Made by a program: the position numbers and the translations under genes. The notes beneath the pieces were generated by a model. That model saw only the letters and a program-made list of their open reading frames with translations. It was not told where the DNA came from and ran no database searches. A stretch of DNA of 64,000 nt from Sporothrix humicola. Lineage: Eukaryota; Ascomycota; Sordariomycetes; Ophiostomatales; Ophiostomataceae. Positions 43,324-53,674 of the stretch are shown one piece after another; the stretch's first letter is position 1; each line of letters starts with the position of its first letter. The stretch spans positions 1-64,000 of the forward strand of contig WNYE01000048.1 of NCBI GenBank assembly GCA_021396245.1. The letters run 5' to 3'.

Positions 43324-45015
43324 CTACACGAGGAACGTCCAGAAACTTGGATAGACAAACTCCTCTTCGAAAATACGGCGCACTTGCTCCAAGACAAAGC
43401 GCTCGACCTTGCCGACGTTCTTGAGGCTCTGCTTTCCGCTCTCGCGCTGTCCGATTTCGCTCTCGACCCGGACTTCCTGCAAGAGACCTCCCATTTTTGT
43501 TCGTGGAAGAGTATGTGACGGTGCCGGTGATGCTGCCGCGGCGGCGGCCGTGGCCGTCGTTGGCCGTTTTCTTGGTGTAGTCGGGTCGGCTCTCTCAAAG
43601 TCGGCTGGATCTTGTCTGCTTGCGACATTTTCCTCGTCTTCGTCTCCCTCTCCAGCTTCATCGTCTCCAACAGCAGCCAAAGCATCTTCGGGACTCAGGA
43701 AACAAAAGTGCACGCGCTTGCGGATGTTGGCCAGTACGCCGACGCCGTCAAATGTCAGGCCTGTGATGCTTAGTCTGACCGGGATTCCCACAAAACTCGG
43801 CATCGGGTAGTCCAGCAAAATATCGGCCGTCAGGAGCAGTTTCACGTCGCCGGCGTATCGGATCCGGAACACGGCCTGCATGTCTTCAGCACGAGGTTCT
43901 CGTCGAAAGCGAGGCGACGGCGACGGACCGGGAGCACCACCAGGACCAGCGGTTGCCCGTCCTAGCAAAAGTGTCCGGTCCATATCGTTGTCGCCCTCGC
44001 TGCTGTCATCGTGGTCTTCAATAGCCGACCCACCCAGCATCTGGGACATGTGTGGCGGCTGCTGCTGCTTCCCATCTCGTGTAGGAGGCCGCGATGCGCC
44101 GCCGGCTGATGTCGGCGCCAGAGTCGACACACTGTGTTTTTCACGCAATGCTGGATGCTGCAATAATGACGGCAGATTCGATGGTGGTGATGAGGCAATG
44201 CCGCCGCCGGGCGTGAGTCGTAGATTATCACGGTAGTAGTCGCCGACGGAAATAGAGCTACTGTGCGACGGGTTTCGGCTGTGGTTGGGAGGTGGCGTTG
44301 TGTTGTCTTGCCGGTAGTTGTGGTGGTCTTGGTAAAAGTAGCCGCTGTTGCCCGCACCGCCAACGCCGGCTTGTGGCCCGCTATTGAGGTGCGCTCCTGC
44401 CATGGCGGCCAGCGGTGTTTGGGTCCCCGACCAGCCCGCCGGGGTCAGGTGACTGTGGAAGTGGTGGAGCAGGTTGGAGGTGCCTCCCGGGACGCCGCCG
44501 CGGGTGCCGGTCGCTCCTGCCGTTGCGGGCGTCGACGCGCCGCCAAGTCCCGTGATCGTCTGGTGCGAGCTGCCGCTCAAATCGTGTCGATGTGAATGAT
44601 GATGGCCGTGGTGGTGTCTCATGCCGCGGCCATCGCCCGCCTGCCGTGGCGGTCGGTCGCCTGGCCGGCCCTCGCGCTGTCGCCGTCTCCGACGCTGTGA
44701 CTGCTGCTGCTGATCATCGTCGCTAAATTGTGGCCCATAGTCGTCGCTTTCGTCGCTGTCGCCGTCTTCGTCGCTCCCATCCTCGTCGTCTTCTGCGTCT
44801 TCTTCGTAGAAATCGGGAAGCGGGTCTGTGATGTCCTTGAGCTCGAGCTCCGGCCCGATCGAGCCAAACTCAAAATCGTGCACTGTCACCGATTTGATGA
44901 ACCGCGGCAGAGGCACAGTCTGGAATTTGCTGTGAATAAAGTCGCGGATCCGGTGAGCCAGCTCCTGCCCGTCCGGCCCTGTCGTGAGCGTCTCCCAGTT
45001 AAGGTCGATAGACAT
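43324..45015 (-). CDS. MDM12: ERMES complex subunit Mdm12
   Basis: SMP-domain lipid-transfer protein of the ER-mitochondria encounter structure, bridging Mmm1 and Mdm34. Single exon of 563 aa from the ATG at 45015 (MSIDLNWETL), the family's standard N-terminus; the in-frame sequence further upstream is leader. The SMP fold is split: N-terminal strand/helix region at about 1-65 (AHRIRDFIHSKFQTVPLPRF, FEFGSIGPELELKDITDPL), then a long disordered insert (acidic, Gln/Arg-rich, His-rich, Gly/Ser-rich, about 70-370). It resumes with VFRIRYAGDVKLLLTADILLDYP and ends with VERFVLEQVRRIFEEEFVYPSFWTFLV. Fungal orthologues are usually near 430-450 aa, so the inserts are expanded here. Confidence 0.94.
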   Translation of the reverse strand: MSIDLNWETLTTGPDGQELAHRIRDFIHSKFQTVPLPRFIKSVTVHDFEFGSIGPELELKDITDPLPDFYEEDAEDDEDGSDEDGDSDESDDYGPQFSDDDQQQQSQRRRRRQREGRPGDRPPRQAGDGRGMRHHHGHHHSHRHDLSGSSHQTITGLGGASTPATAGATGTRGGVPGGTSNLLHHFHSHLTPAGWSGTQTPLAAMAGAHLNSGPQAGVGGAGNSGYFYQDHHNYRQDNTTPPPNHSRNPSHSSSISVGDYYRDNLRLTPGGGIASSPPSNLPSLLQHPALREKHSVSTLAPTSAGGASRPPTRDGKQQQPPHMSQMLGGSAIEDHDDSSEGDNDMDRTLLLGRATAGPGGAPGPSPSPRFRREPRAEDMQAVFRIRYAGDVKLLLTADILLDYPMPSFVGIPVRLSITGLTFDGVGVLANIRKRVHFCFLSPEDALAAVGDDEAGEGDEDEENVASRQDPADFERADPTTPRKRPTTATAAAAAASPAPSHTLPRTKMGGLLQEVRVESEIGQRESGKQSLKNVGKVERFVLEQVRRIFEEEFVYPSFWTFLV

Positions 45016-45448
45016 GGTGGGGTGTGAGTGGATGTGGGTGAATATGAGAAAGTCAAGAGGGGTGAATGAAGTTGAGTTTGAGGTTGTGAGAGCTCTTTGA
45101 GATGAGTGACGTTTGTGAAAATAAGTGGGCCCATCCACCGAAGAGCTGCCTGTAAAATCGCGGCAATGCGCTAGCGCGGATGCCTTACAGCGACTGTTTA
45201 CAGCACGTTCTCCGACCTCACCTTGACAATGACCGCTTCTCAGAATGCCACTCATTTATCTGGTTTTGAGATTGAAAAATGGTATCATCATTACTCATAA
45301 GTCGCTATGCGCTAAGCAGTCTCGTCTATGGTATTATTCCAGAGCAGGCGTGTATTGGCACTGCCGTTTGCTTCCTTCTTACAGCCTCCTCCTCTCGGCC
45401 TCCTCCTCTCATCCTCCTCCATTAATATATCTTTACTCCCCCACATAT
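45016..45448. other. intergenic between tandem minus-strand MDM12 and FAB1
   Basis: 432 bp that must hold the MDM12 promoter and FAB1 3' UTR. Pyrimidine-rich near 45360-45450. No coding feature. Confidence 0.5.
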
Positions 45449-48400
45449 CTACTCATCTTCGAAACGCGCACGCTGGCCGAGTGCCGGGTTCGAGTAGCCC
45501 ATGTTGCCAAAAAGATGCCAGCAGTTGGGCGCCTGCAGGATGTAGCGGTCCATGGCCTCGCGGAAGCGCGACTTGTACTCCTTGGGACTCGTCACCGTTG
45601 GTCTATTGCGTCCGCCGCCGGCAAAACCGCGGTCCTTGATCCAACTCTCGAGCTTCTTGTCCCACGTGTAGGTGCGGATGCAGTCGATGATGCCGACCAC
45701 CAGCTCCTTGCGCGACTCGTCGACGGCGACCATCAGCGAGTAGTCCATGACGTTCTGGCGCGCCAAAAACAGCGTGTCGTTCCACACCGACGCCCACAGC
45801 AGCTTCTTGGCGTGCTCGCGCGCAAACAGCGGCGACTCGTAAATGTACTCGACCATGTTCTCGTCGAGGAGCACCTCGTTCTGCTCGCCCGTCGACTGGA
45901 TCTTGCGGTTGCGCATCGAGCCCTTGAGATCGAACTTGCGCGTCTCCTGGCGGTCGTAGAACAGATTCTCCATGATCAGCAGATCCAGCTTGATCTCGGT
46001 GCCCGTGGCCGCGTTCTTGACAATCACCTGGAAGAAGCCCAGCATCTTGGCAATCACCGACGGCAGGTCGTGGAACAGCGCCTCGGCCATGATCCGGAAG
46101 TACGAGGGCGCGAACCGCAAAAAGGCCGCCGTCTCGACGGGCGACAGCGACTTCATGACCAGGCGGTCGTCGAGCGTCTTGAGGAACACCGACTTGGTCT
46201 TGCCGCCCTTGGAGTCCCACTTGAGGCAGCGCGACAGCGACTCGATGATCCGGTCGGCCACGCCGCATTTGCGCCGCAGCGCGTCGAACTGCTCGGCGTA
46301 GAAGATCTTGCACATCATCCGCGCCGAGCCTTCGGTGAACTGGTACTTGAGGTGCGTCCCCGTCGGCCGCAGCAGGCTGCGCTCCAGCTCTTCTTCGTCG
46401 AGCGTCATCGGCGGCGGGGCGAGTGCGTGAGCGTGGGCCACGGGGTTGGCCAGAGCCTCTTCGCCCTTGAGAGGTGCAGAAGAGGGGTCGGCCGGCGAAG
46501 CGACGTCAAGCTGCTGCTGGCGTTCTTGGGTATTGGCAGGATTCAGTGAGATGGCCGGCTCGCCGTTGGCCGTGGTCGCTACGAGTTCTTTGGCTGTGGC
46601 CGCTGCTTCCGGTGAGACGACTGGCTCACTGGGAGATTTGCCCTTGGCCGACTTCATCGTGAGCTGGCCGCCCTCGTCTTCGTCGCCGCTGTCGCCGTCG
46701 TCTTCGTTCTCGTCGTCGGCATCGCCGCCTCTCTCGCCGTCTTCGTCATCGTCGTTCTCGTCGTCATCTTCGTCGTCGTCGTCGTACTCGCCCTCCACAT
46801 CTTGTCCGTCGCCCTGGCCGTCGCCATGTCTCACAGCGCCGCTTCCCTTGCGGCGTTCTTTTCTCGCAGCACGCCGCCCCTGGCGCCGAATATCTTCGAG
46901 CTTGGCAATGTAGTCCTCGGAGCTCAGCGCAAACGCAATCAGCGAGCTCGGCTCGTCTTCACGCACAATCACGTCCGAGTCGATAAAAATGTGGTCCGTC
47001 GGCCGCAGTGGATACTCAAGCTCTGGCCATCCACTCGCCGACCGCTCGGCCCAGAAGTTGCTCAGCATCTTCATCAGGTTCGACTTCTTGTCCTGCTGCA
47101 GCTCGGCAGGAACCGTGCCGCTGGGCTCCAGATGCTCGGCGATCGTCTCCACGTCCGGCAGAATATCCTCCAGCGACTGGTCGGCATAGCTGCCGCCTTC
47201 TTCGTCGTCCGAACCTGCAGCGCTCTTGTCCTTGTTCTCGCGGTCCTCTGCCTCGCCTTCTGTAGCTCCCTCAGCTGTCTCTTCTGAGGGCTGTTGTGAG
47301 GGTGGTAGACTCTCTTCCGTCGTGGGCGACGCTTCTTGGCTATTGTCTTTGCTCGCAGGCTCAGTTGGGCCACCCGTCTCAACGGGGGGTGTTTTTTGCT
47401 CAGCAGGTGACTTGTTCTTGTCATCTGCCGGCCCTAGTGGAGACGGTGAAGCGGCTGCAGAGCGTACGTCTGCCGCCGCCGCCGACGGATTCGAATCGGC
47501 CGATCTAGCTTCACTATGCTGCGATGCAAACAGGTGCTCGTCGTCTGTCGGGCCGGGCTCCTGGACAGCTTGATCCACATTGTCGTAGACCTCGACCGTG
47601 GCGCGAGCCGACGACTTGGGGACGTATGCCCTTGGGTGGTGCATCTTGGCTGCTTGCTGCCGCCGCTCGCGGTTGCGCTCTTTCTCAAATTCGCGGCTCA
47701 GCTGCTCAAAGTGCTGCGTCAGGCTTGTAACCTTCTTTGCATCGCGCTTGTGCACGAACCGCGGGATCGCCGACCCGGCCTTTCGGTGGTTCTTGAGCGC
47801 CGTGAGACCGATCCGGTCCGAGAATTTCTTTTCTACCTTGGCCGGCGCTGCAGAGCCCGTGTCTGTGCCGCTCCCAGCTCCATCGCCCGACGCAATCGCC
47901 TTGCTGCTGTGCTTTGTGCGCGGCAAAACACCCACCGGCTGTGTATTGGCCCGCACCATAGGCGGCGATACAAGCGGTCCGGCTTTACGGGATTGCGCTG
48001 CTCCACGCTGATCAGGGACAGCCCGAGCTTGAGACGATTTGGTCGGGGACTGGTGAGAGGGCCCGTCAAAGACAATGCTGTTGCTACTACTACCACCTCC
48101 ATTATTGTTGAGAGACTGGGCCGCTTCGTTAATCTCCGCCGATTGTGCTTTGAACTCGCGGCGGAGTTGCTCCACCTTCTCTGTGAGAGACTGTTGCGAC
48201 ATGAGCGGTGGTGCTGCCGACCGGTTTGCCTTGGATGGGCTCGCCGATCGACTCGGGGCCCTCGGAACAGGAAGTGTTGGAACCGCAGTCTCAACGGCTG
48301 CCGTAGACGGCTCTTGGCTATCGGCATCTTGCTGCTTCTGTGGCGACTTTGGTGCTTGGCTTTCTGAAGTCGGAGCCGAAGTCGGAGCAGAAGTCGGATC

Positions 48401-51400
48401 TTGAGCTGGAGTCGAAGTTGGGGCCGGAACCGCAGCAGGAGGGATGGCAAGGTCTACCTTTGTCATACCGGGAGAAATCGGCGTTGCCAGGTCGAGTGAT
48501 ACCACCTGATCAGACGGAATTACCGGCTCGCCCGACGGTTGTCCTTCAGCAGCATCCGTGCTACCTTCAGCAGCTTCTGCAGTTCCAGCCGTTGCCGCAG
48601 GTTCGCTGTCGGTTGGCTGAGACGTGGGCGGACTGGACTTCTCGTCCGACTCGGTAAACGAGTTTTGTGTCGTCGCCGCAGCAGTCGATGGCGTCTTGGC
48701 CTCGCTTTCCGATGCGCCTGTCGTTGACGCCGCACCAGCAACGCTAGCACTCGCGCTGCCGCCGTCCGTCGACTCCTTGGACTCGGTGTCTGTAAACATC
48801 TTCCTAAGCTGGATCACCGTCAACTGCCGCACATCCTTGTCGGAGAGATAGTCGGCCTCGAACTTGGCAAACGCCGCATCCCATTCGGCAATCTTCTCGG
48901 CCATGGTCCGGATTGTCGCATTGAGCGGGATGATCTCGTAGTGCTTGGACTGCATGTACGCCCGCTCGAGGCCCCGGACAACCTGGACGTGCTCCTCGTG
49001 GGCCTTTTTCGCCAGCCGCTCGACCTCGGCCCGGCAGTCCTTTTCTTTCTCGGGAAGCACGCTGTCGATGCGGATGCTCTTGATGCGCGTCTTGACCGAC
49101 AAGATGAACCGCAGCCAGCGCTCCTGTGTCTTGGCAAAGATCTCGTTCTTGAGCTTCAGATCATGGTCGACCTTCCAGGTAATGCGGGCACGCGGAACGA
49201 CCAGCTCGAGCAGGTCAATGGGATCGTAGTGGATGCGCACCGACGAGCCGCGGAAATGGAAGTAGCGGATGTGGTCCTTTTGGAAGTCGTGAGGACATCC
49301 CGCGTCGTCTACCAGACGAAGGCCTCGACTCCAGAACAGAAGCTCGAGGTATTTGCCAAAAGAATACTTCCAGGCACTTGACGACAGCGGCTTCACGGTC
49401 AGGTCACGCTTGCAGATCTTGCAGTAGCTCCACATGAAGATGGTGTCCTCGTCGTCTTCACTGATGGGTTCATGACCTTCGGGCAACTCTGGCTGCGACG
49501 GGAGCTTTGCCGCGGGCTCGACAAAGAAGGTGACACGGGCCTCGCCGTGGACGTAGGTGCGATGGTGCTGCCACATGTGCTGATCACAGCCGTTGGCGTG
49601 GCAGAGTTCATCGGCGCCGTCACACAGATCTTGAACGTATTGACCCAGGGTACAATCCGCATCCATGGGCCCATTGGGGTCGGGCATTTCTTCGTAAAAG
49701 GCGATGCCAATCAGGCCCGGCTCAAGACATGGGATCTTGGTCTCTGTGCAGGTGAGGGAGTAGAGAACAACAATGTTCTGATGGGAGTAAGGGTCGAAGA
49801 GATCAAGGTTGCCCTGGATATAGTTCTCCCACTGGCGCGTCATTGTTTGGTAAGCGTACAAAGCCTTGTCGTACTCGGCGTCATGGACGGCATGCAACAC
49901 TTCCATGATTTGCCGCGGCGCCTTCTGGCCGATCTCGTGTACCATCTGGGGGTTGATAAGCTGGAACTTATTCTGCGGACCCTTGCTCTCTGTGCTCTGG
50001 TCATCGTCCCGCTCTTCCTCTATAATGTCTTGGTCACGGAGCTTCTTCAGGTACATCAAGCGTGTCTCCTGCTCACGGGCCTTGACAAGAAGATAAGGTT
50101 GAGTAAACTTGACAAAAGGCGACGATGAGAGGATCTTGGTCTTGTACTTCTCCACCATGTCGCTGTAGAACGTAGGCGCCGGCACGTCTTCATGAGCTGT
50201 GCGCAGATGGAGAACTTGTGCATCGGCATCTTGGAGAGAGAGTATAGAAGGAGTAGACTTTTCGAGTGGTGCAACCTCAAGCTGCGATTGGGATACTTGG
50301 CCGTCAGCAGGTTTCTCGGGCGTGCCTTCGGCGGCTGGCTCAGATGGGCCAGCTTCGACTGCTGCAGGAGTAATCGATCCATCTGTTTGACTCGTCGTCA
50401 AAAGACCGCCTGCGTCGGACTGTGAAGTGTGCAAACTCTCGCCGTCTGTCAACAGCATCGTCGAGGCCGCTGGACTGCGGTCCATTGAGCTCTCGCCGCC
50501 AGTTCCAGTCGTGACAGGCATGTTGCCATTTGTCGACTGTCTTGTAGCCAAAGGTTTGGCCGAGGCCGTCCCGTCTGCCGTTTGCGGCATCTGCACAACC
50601 GAGTCATCGAGTAGGCACGTCTCGAGTTTCAGACTGTACACAACATAGACCATAAACTCGGTTATCTGCTTCATGCGGGCCAGCATGGCCGTCGAGGTGC
50701 CACGTAGGGCGATTGTGCAGCCGAGGAACTTTTCACAGCCTGACAAGAAAATGTATGTCTTCTTGCGGCCAGGTATGTCGTTGTTGACAAACGTCTTGAC
50801 CTCAAACTCGGCACACCGGCCAACAGTAATCGGCAGAGACAGCATGTCCATGGACGCGATAATAGGCGTTCCCGTGCAGCGAGACACAGCACCGATGACG
50901 GATGCCTTGACATTGTATGCCACGGCGATACCGGCTTGGGCCAACGACTGCAGGGCCAGTCCGGCCACATTCCGCTGTGCCAAGACGACCTCTGGCTGAT
51001 GATTGCGGATGCGGGCAACGACCATTTTGAGAAACTCCTTTTCTTGAGACATGACGGGCTCGAGACTCATAAACTGGTGCTGTTGCTGGCGTTGGTACTC
51101 GATCGGGAAGGAAACGATGAGAATGCGCGGGTGGGAAATGCGCCGCGGCATGCTCTTGAGGGCCAGGTTCTTGGTAAAGATGACACCCGAAACATAGCTG
51201 CTGTCGCTCGGCTTTCCGCCTGGGATTTTCTTGAGCTTGACATAGTGGCGGATATCCATGCGGTCGCCTTCACGCGTGTTTGGGTCCACGTCGTCGGCAC
51301 AGCGCCGCAAGAGCGGGATAAGCGTCTTTTCCCAGGCACCAGGGTTCGGAATGGCGGCATCATCCAGCAGCTGCCGGAACATGCGCTTGACGTGCTTCAG

Positions 51401-53674
51401 ACTCGGCGCACTAAGCTTCGTCTTCTTCGTCTTAACCATGACGCTCGGGGGCCTGTTGGGTGGCCCGACCTCAAAGCCGCCCGGACTGTCAAATAGGCCG
51501 AGAGTTTCGCTCGAGATAGATGGGCCCTTGAACGTCGTGCCAGGCTTAGATCGCGGCGAACGCATGTGATGCTGTCCGGCCGTGGCGCTGGCTGTGCTCA
51601 TGTTACGGTGGCGTCCCTGCGCCCGCGAATGGCTCGTCATGCTGAGGACACCGTCGTCCTTCTCCTGGCCTCGGCTGGTAAAGCTCAAACCGCTGATGCT
51701 CTTTTCGCCTCGTGTGCGGTGCTTGCGACCAGCTCCCAAAAAGGGTCCAAAGTTGGACTTATCCGGGTCAAGGCTGGAAGAGGTGGTGTCGTTACCGGCC
51801 ATGGTCGCAAAGATGCTCATCTGCTCGTCACCGCTAGACTCGTCTGACATGTACGGCGCCAGCTCTGGATCAATAATGTTGTCGTCGTGGAAAGCGGGCA
51901 GCTTGGACTTGCGGCCCATCTCGTCCGAAACATCCTTTCGGAAGGGCACTCGATCTTCGGCGGGTGTTTTGTGTGTCCAGTGGAAATTTGGCTTGGAGTG
52001 GTGGCGGATATGGCCAGAAGAGGGCGGTCGTCCGGTATTGAGGGACATGAGCGACCTAGATGATCCAGGACGGCTTAGCTGCGGCGCGTCGATCTCGAGA
52101 ATGGCCGAGTTACGGTTGGATGGGTCACCCTTGCGCCGGGTCGCCGGGATGGCCATCATAGGTGTAGTTGTTGAGCGCGTATCGTCCTCGGCATCCTCAA
52201 TTCTTTCAAGTATGCTGTTATCGCCGTCGCCTTTTGATCTGGATGAAGATGGTGGCGGTTTGGACGAGGTCGTGTTTGTTCGGAGGAGCGTAGTTAACCG
52301 CGGATCGTCAGATTCTTCAGAGCCACTGTCGTAGCGCCGGTTGATAATGTCGAGGCAGTTCTTGCAAACTCGCAGGTTGCCCGAGACGCCAAATTTCTGC
52401 CCAGAAATAGTGGACGTGCACTTTCCGTCAAAAATCCAGCCGCACGTTCGGCAGTGGTGCTTTCGACGAAAAGCCGAGAACGGGTCGCCGCAACGAAAGC
52501 ACTCTTTGCAAGTCTCGTCGGCCATCCAAAATTCCTTGCTCTGGATCTGCTTCCGCATGTTCTCAAGCCGGGCATTGACCATCTCTGGCGCACCCTCGTT
52601 CGTGGTTGTCCCGGGGATGCGCATCTGACCGGACTGCAGCTGTTGGGGCCGCTCATCGTGGGCAAACGACTCGTGGTAGACGGAATCGTGTGCGGAAGTG
52701 CTGATCGAGTTGCTCTCGGCGGTGCCTGCATCTGTCGCGACCGAGAGTGAACGCTTTCCACCCATGGCACCGGCAATGCTTAGACGATCGATCACAACAG
52801 GGATCTTGGCCTCGTCACGGCCCTGTCGCGAGCTAGTTGGAGGGCCGCCTGATATTGGAATGTTCTCCAGATGAGAGTTGTGGTAGAGACCCGAGGTTCC
52901 ATCCACAGAGGCCACATCCGAGTACACATTTGCCTGTTTGCTGTTATCGCGCGGCATATCAAATACACCTGTACCACCAGATGTGTCGACAACGGCGGCT
53001 GATGCCTCGGCTCGACCGAGCTTGGGAAGTCCTTGACTGCTGGAGGCTGATGGTTTTTGTGACGATTTTGCAGTCGACATGGTCGTCAGAGACGAAGCTT
53101 TGGAGGACACGGGCATCTGTGAGTGGCTTTCGGATGTGATGCCGCCGGAGGAAGAGGTGACGGTCGTGGGAACGTCGGAGGAAAGGTTGGAGCTGAAGGC
53201 GGAGTTTGGGTTGGTGTGGATGCCACCGCTTTCGCCACGTGGGAGACTTGAGATGGACGATTTGGAACGTGTGTGTGCGGAGGCGACGGCTTTTGTTAAT
53301 ACGGCAGCCTCATAGCCATCGCCGCCTTCATCGCCGGCCGGATCTGATGTCACGGACGAAGCTGCCTTTCCACCAACAACAGCTTCTTTTAATCTCGAGT
53401 AGAAGCCGCTCAGGCCCTGCTGCACCAGTTCACCCGCGGTTCCCTTAGTCTCGGCAACAGGCGCAGCTGTGGGCGGCGAGCCAAAGTCGTTGAAGGTTGT
53501 GAGGACATCGGACTGGCTGGCAGAGGTGTGGATCTTGTCGAGAGCTTGGGCGAGCTGTTCCTTATCAACGTGGGACGATACGGACATGCTGCCGACCGAG
53601 TCGCGACGTGAGCGGCGGTCGAAGGGTATGGAGCGCACAGATGGTGATTCCGGGGGGTTCTTGGAGGTCGACAT
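45449..53674 (-). CDS. FAB1: phosphatidylinositol 3-phosphate 5-kinase (PIKfyve/Fab1)
   Basis: Makes PI(3,5)P2 on endosome and vacuole membranes, controlling vacuole size and endolysosomal traffic. A single uninterrupted frame of 2741 aa. A Ser-rich N-terminus leads to a FYVE zinc finger at about 381-445 (RRKHHCRTCG ligand-binding core, paired CxxC motifs). A CCT/TCP1-like chaperonin domain lies at about 800-1000, followed by the cysteine-rich region, then a long disordered stretch (about 1640-2350) with Pro/Ser/Ala and a dense Asp/Glu run near 2295-2335. The lipid kinase domain is C-terminal (about 2425-2735), with FDLKGSMRNR near 2583, MDYSLMV and GIIDCIRTYTWDK. The gene is longer than typical fungal orthologues because of the low-complexity regions. 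Confidence 0.97.
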   Translation of the reverse strand: MSTSKNPPESPSVRSIPFDRRSRRDSVGSMSVSSHVDKEQLAQALDKIHTSASQSDVLTTFNDFGSPPTAAPVAETKGTAGELVQQGLSGFYSRLKEAVVGGKAASSVTSDPAGDEGGDGYEAAVLTKAVASAHTRSKSSISSLPRGESGGIHTNPNSAFSSNLSSDVPTTVTSSSGGITSESHSQMPVSSKASSLTTMSTAKSSQKPSASSSQGLPKLGRAEASAAVVDTSGGTGVFDMPRDNSKQANVYSDVASVDGTSGLYHNSHLENIPISGGPPTSSRQGRDEAKIPVVIDRLSIAGAMGGKRSLSVATDAGTAESNSISTSAHDSVYHESFAHDERPQQLQSGQMRIPGTTTNEGAPEMVNARLENMRKQIQSKEFWMADETCKECFRCGDPFSAFRRKHHCRTCGWIFDGKCTSTISGQKFGVSGNLRVCKNCLDIINRRYDSGSEESDDPRLTTLLRTNTTSSKPPPSSSRSKGDGDNSILERIEDAEDDTRSTTTPMMAIPATRRKGDPSNRNSAILEIDAPQLSRPGSSRSLMSLNTGRPPSSGHIRHHSKPNFHWTHKTPAEDRVPFRKDVSDEMGRKSKLPAFHDDNIIDPELAPYMSDESSGDEQMSIFATMAGNDTTSSSLDPDKSNFGPFLGAGRKHRTRGEKSISGLSFTSRGQEKDDGVLSMTSHSRAQGRHRNMSTASATAGQHHMRSPRSKPGTTFKGPSISSETLGLFDSPGGFEVGPPNRPPSVMVKTKKTKLSAPSLKHVKRMFRQLLDDAAIPNPGAWEKTLIPLLRRCADDVDPNTREGDRMDIRHYVKLKKIPGGKPSDSSYVSGVIFTKNLALKSMPRRISHPRILIVSFPIEYQRQQQHQFMSLEPVMSQEKEFLKMVVARIRNHQPEVVLAQRNVAGLALQSLAQAGIAVAYNVKASVIGAVSRCTGTPIIASMDMLSLPITVGRCAEFEVKTFVNNDIPGRKKTYIFLSGCEKFLGCTIALRGTSTAMLARMKQITEFMVYVVYSLKLETCLLDDSVVQMPQTADGTASAKPLATRQSTNGNMPVTTGTGGESSMDRSPAASTMLLTDGESLHTSQSDAGGLLTTSQTDGSITPAAVEAGPSEPAAEGTPEKPADGQVSQSQLEVAPLEKSTPSILSLQDADAQVLHLRTAHEDVPAPTFYSDMVEKYKTKILSSSPFVKFTQPYLLVKAREQETRLMYLKKLRDQDIIEEERDDDQSTESKGPQNKFQLINPQMVHEIGQKAPRQIMEVLHAVHDAEYDKALYAYQTMTRQWENYIQGNLDLFDPYSHQNIVVLYSLTCTETKIPCLEPGLIGIAFYEEMPDPNGPMDADCTLGQYVQDLCDGADELCHANGCDQHMWQHHRTYVHGEARVTFFVEPAAKLPSQPELPEGHEPISEDDEDTIFMWSYCKICKRDLTVKPLSSSAWKYSFGKYLELLFWSRGLRLVDDAGCPHDFQKDHIRYFHFRGSSVRIHYDPIDLLELVVPRARITWKVDHDLKLKNEIFAKTQERWLRFILSVKTRIKSIRIDSVLPEKEKDCRAEVERLAKKAHEEHVQVVRGLERAYMQSKHYEIIPLNATIRTMAEKIAEWDAAFAKFEADYLSDKDVRQLTVIQLRKMFTDTESKESTDGGSASASVAGAASTTGASESEAKTPSTAAATTQNSFTESDEKSSPPTSQPTDSEPAATAGTAEAAEGSTDAAEGQPSGEPVIPSDQVVSLDLATPISPGMTKVDLAIPPAAVPAPTSTPAQDPTSAPTSAPTSESQAPKSPQKQQDADSQEPSTAAVETAVPTLPVPRAPSRSASPSKANRSAAPPLMSQQSLTEKVEQLRREFKAQSAEINEAAQSLNNNGGGSSSNSIVFDGPSHQSPTKSSQARAVPDQRGAAQSRKAGPLVSPPMVRANTQPVGVLPRTKHSSKAIASGDGAGSGTDTGSAAPAKVEKKFSDRIGLTALKNHRKAGSAIPRFVHKRDAKKVTSLTQHFEQLSREFEKERNRERRQQAAKMHHPRAYVPKSSARATVEVYDNVDQAVQEPGPTDDEHLFASQHSEARSADSNPSAAAADVRSAAASPSPLGPADDKNKSPAEQKTPPVETGGPTEPASKDNSQEASPTTEESLPPSQQPSEETAEGATEGEAEDRENKDKSAAGSDDEEGGSYADQSLEDILPDVETIAEHLEPSGTVPAELQQDKKSNLMKMLSNFWAERSASGWPELEYPLRPTDHIFIDSDVIVREDEPSSLIAFALSSEDYIAKLEDIRRQGRRAARKERRKGSGAVRHGDGQGDGQDVEGEYDDDDEDDDENDDDEDGERGGDADDENEDDGDSGDEDEGGQLTMKSAKGKSPSEPVVSPEAAATAKELVATTANGEPAISLNPANTQERQQQLDVASPADPSSAPLKGEEALANPVAHAHALAPPPMTLDEEELERSLLRPTGTHLKYQFTEGSARMMCKIFYAEQFDALRRKCGVADRIIESLSRCLKWDSKGGKTKSVFLKTLDDRLVMKSLSPVETAAFLRFAPSYFRIMAEALFHDLPSVIAKMLGFFQVIVKNAATGTEIKLDLLIMENLFYDRQETRKFDLKGSMRNRKIQSTGEQNEVLLDENMVEYIYESPLFAREHAKKLLWASVWNDTLFLARQNVMDYSLMVAVDESRKELVVGIIDCIRTYTWDKKLESWIKDRGFAGGGRNRPTVTSPKEYKSRFREAMDRYILQAPNCWHLFGNMGYSNPALGQRARFEDE

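Noticed and set aside
45016..45255. 80-residue N-terminal extension of MDM12
   Set aside because: The family start MSIDLNWETL lies at 45015; the upstream stretch includes the leader and is not conserved in type.
45245..46549. 434-codon plus-strand frame opposite the FAB1 kinase domain
   Set aside because: Rich in His/Arg/Leu with no motif; a shadow of the kinase-coding strand.
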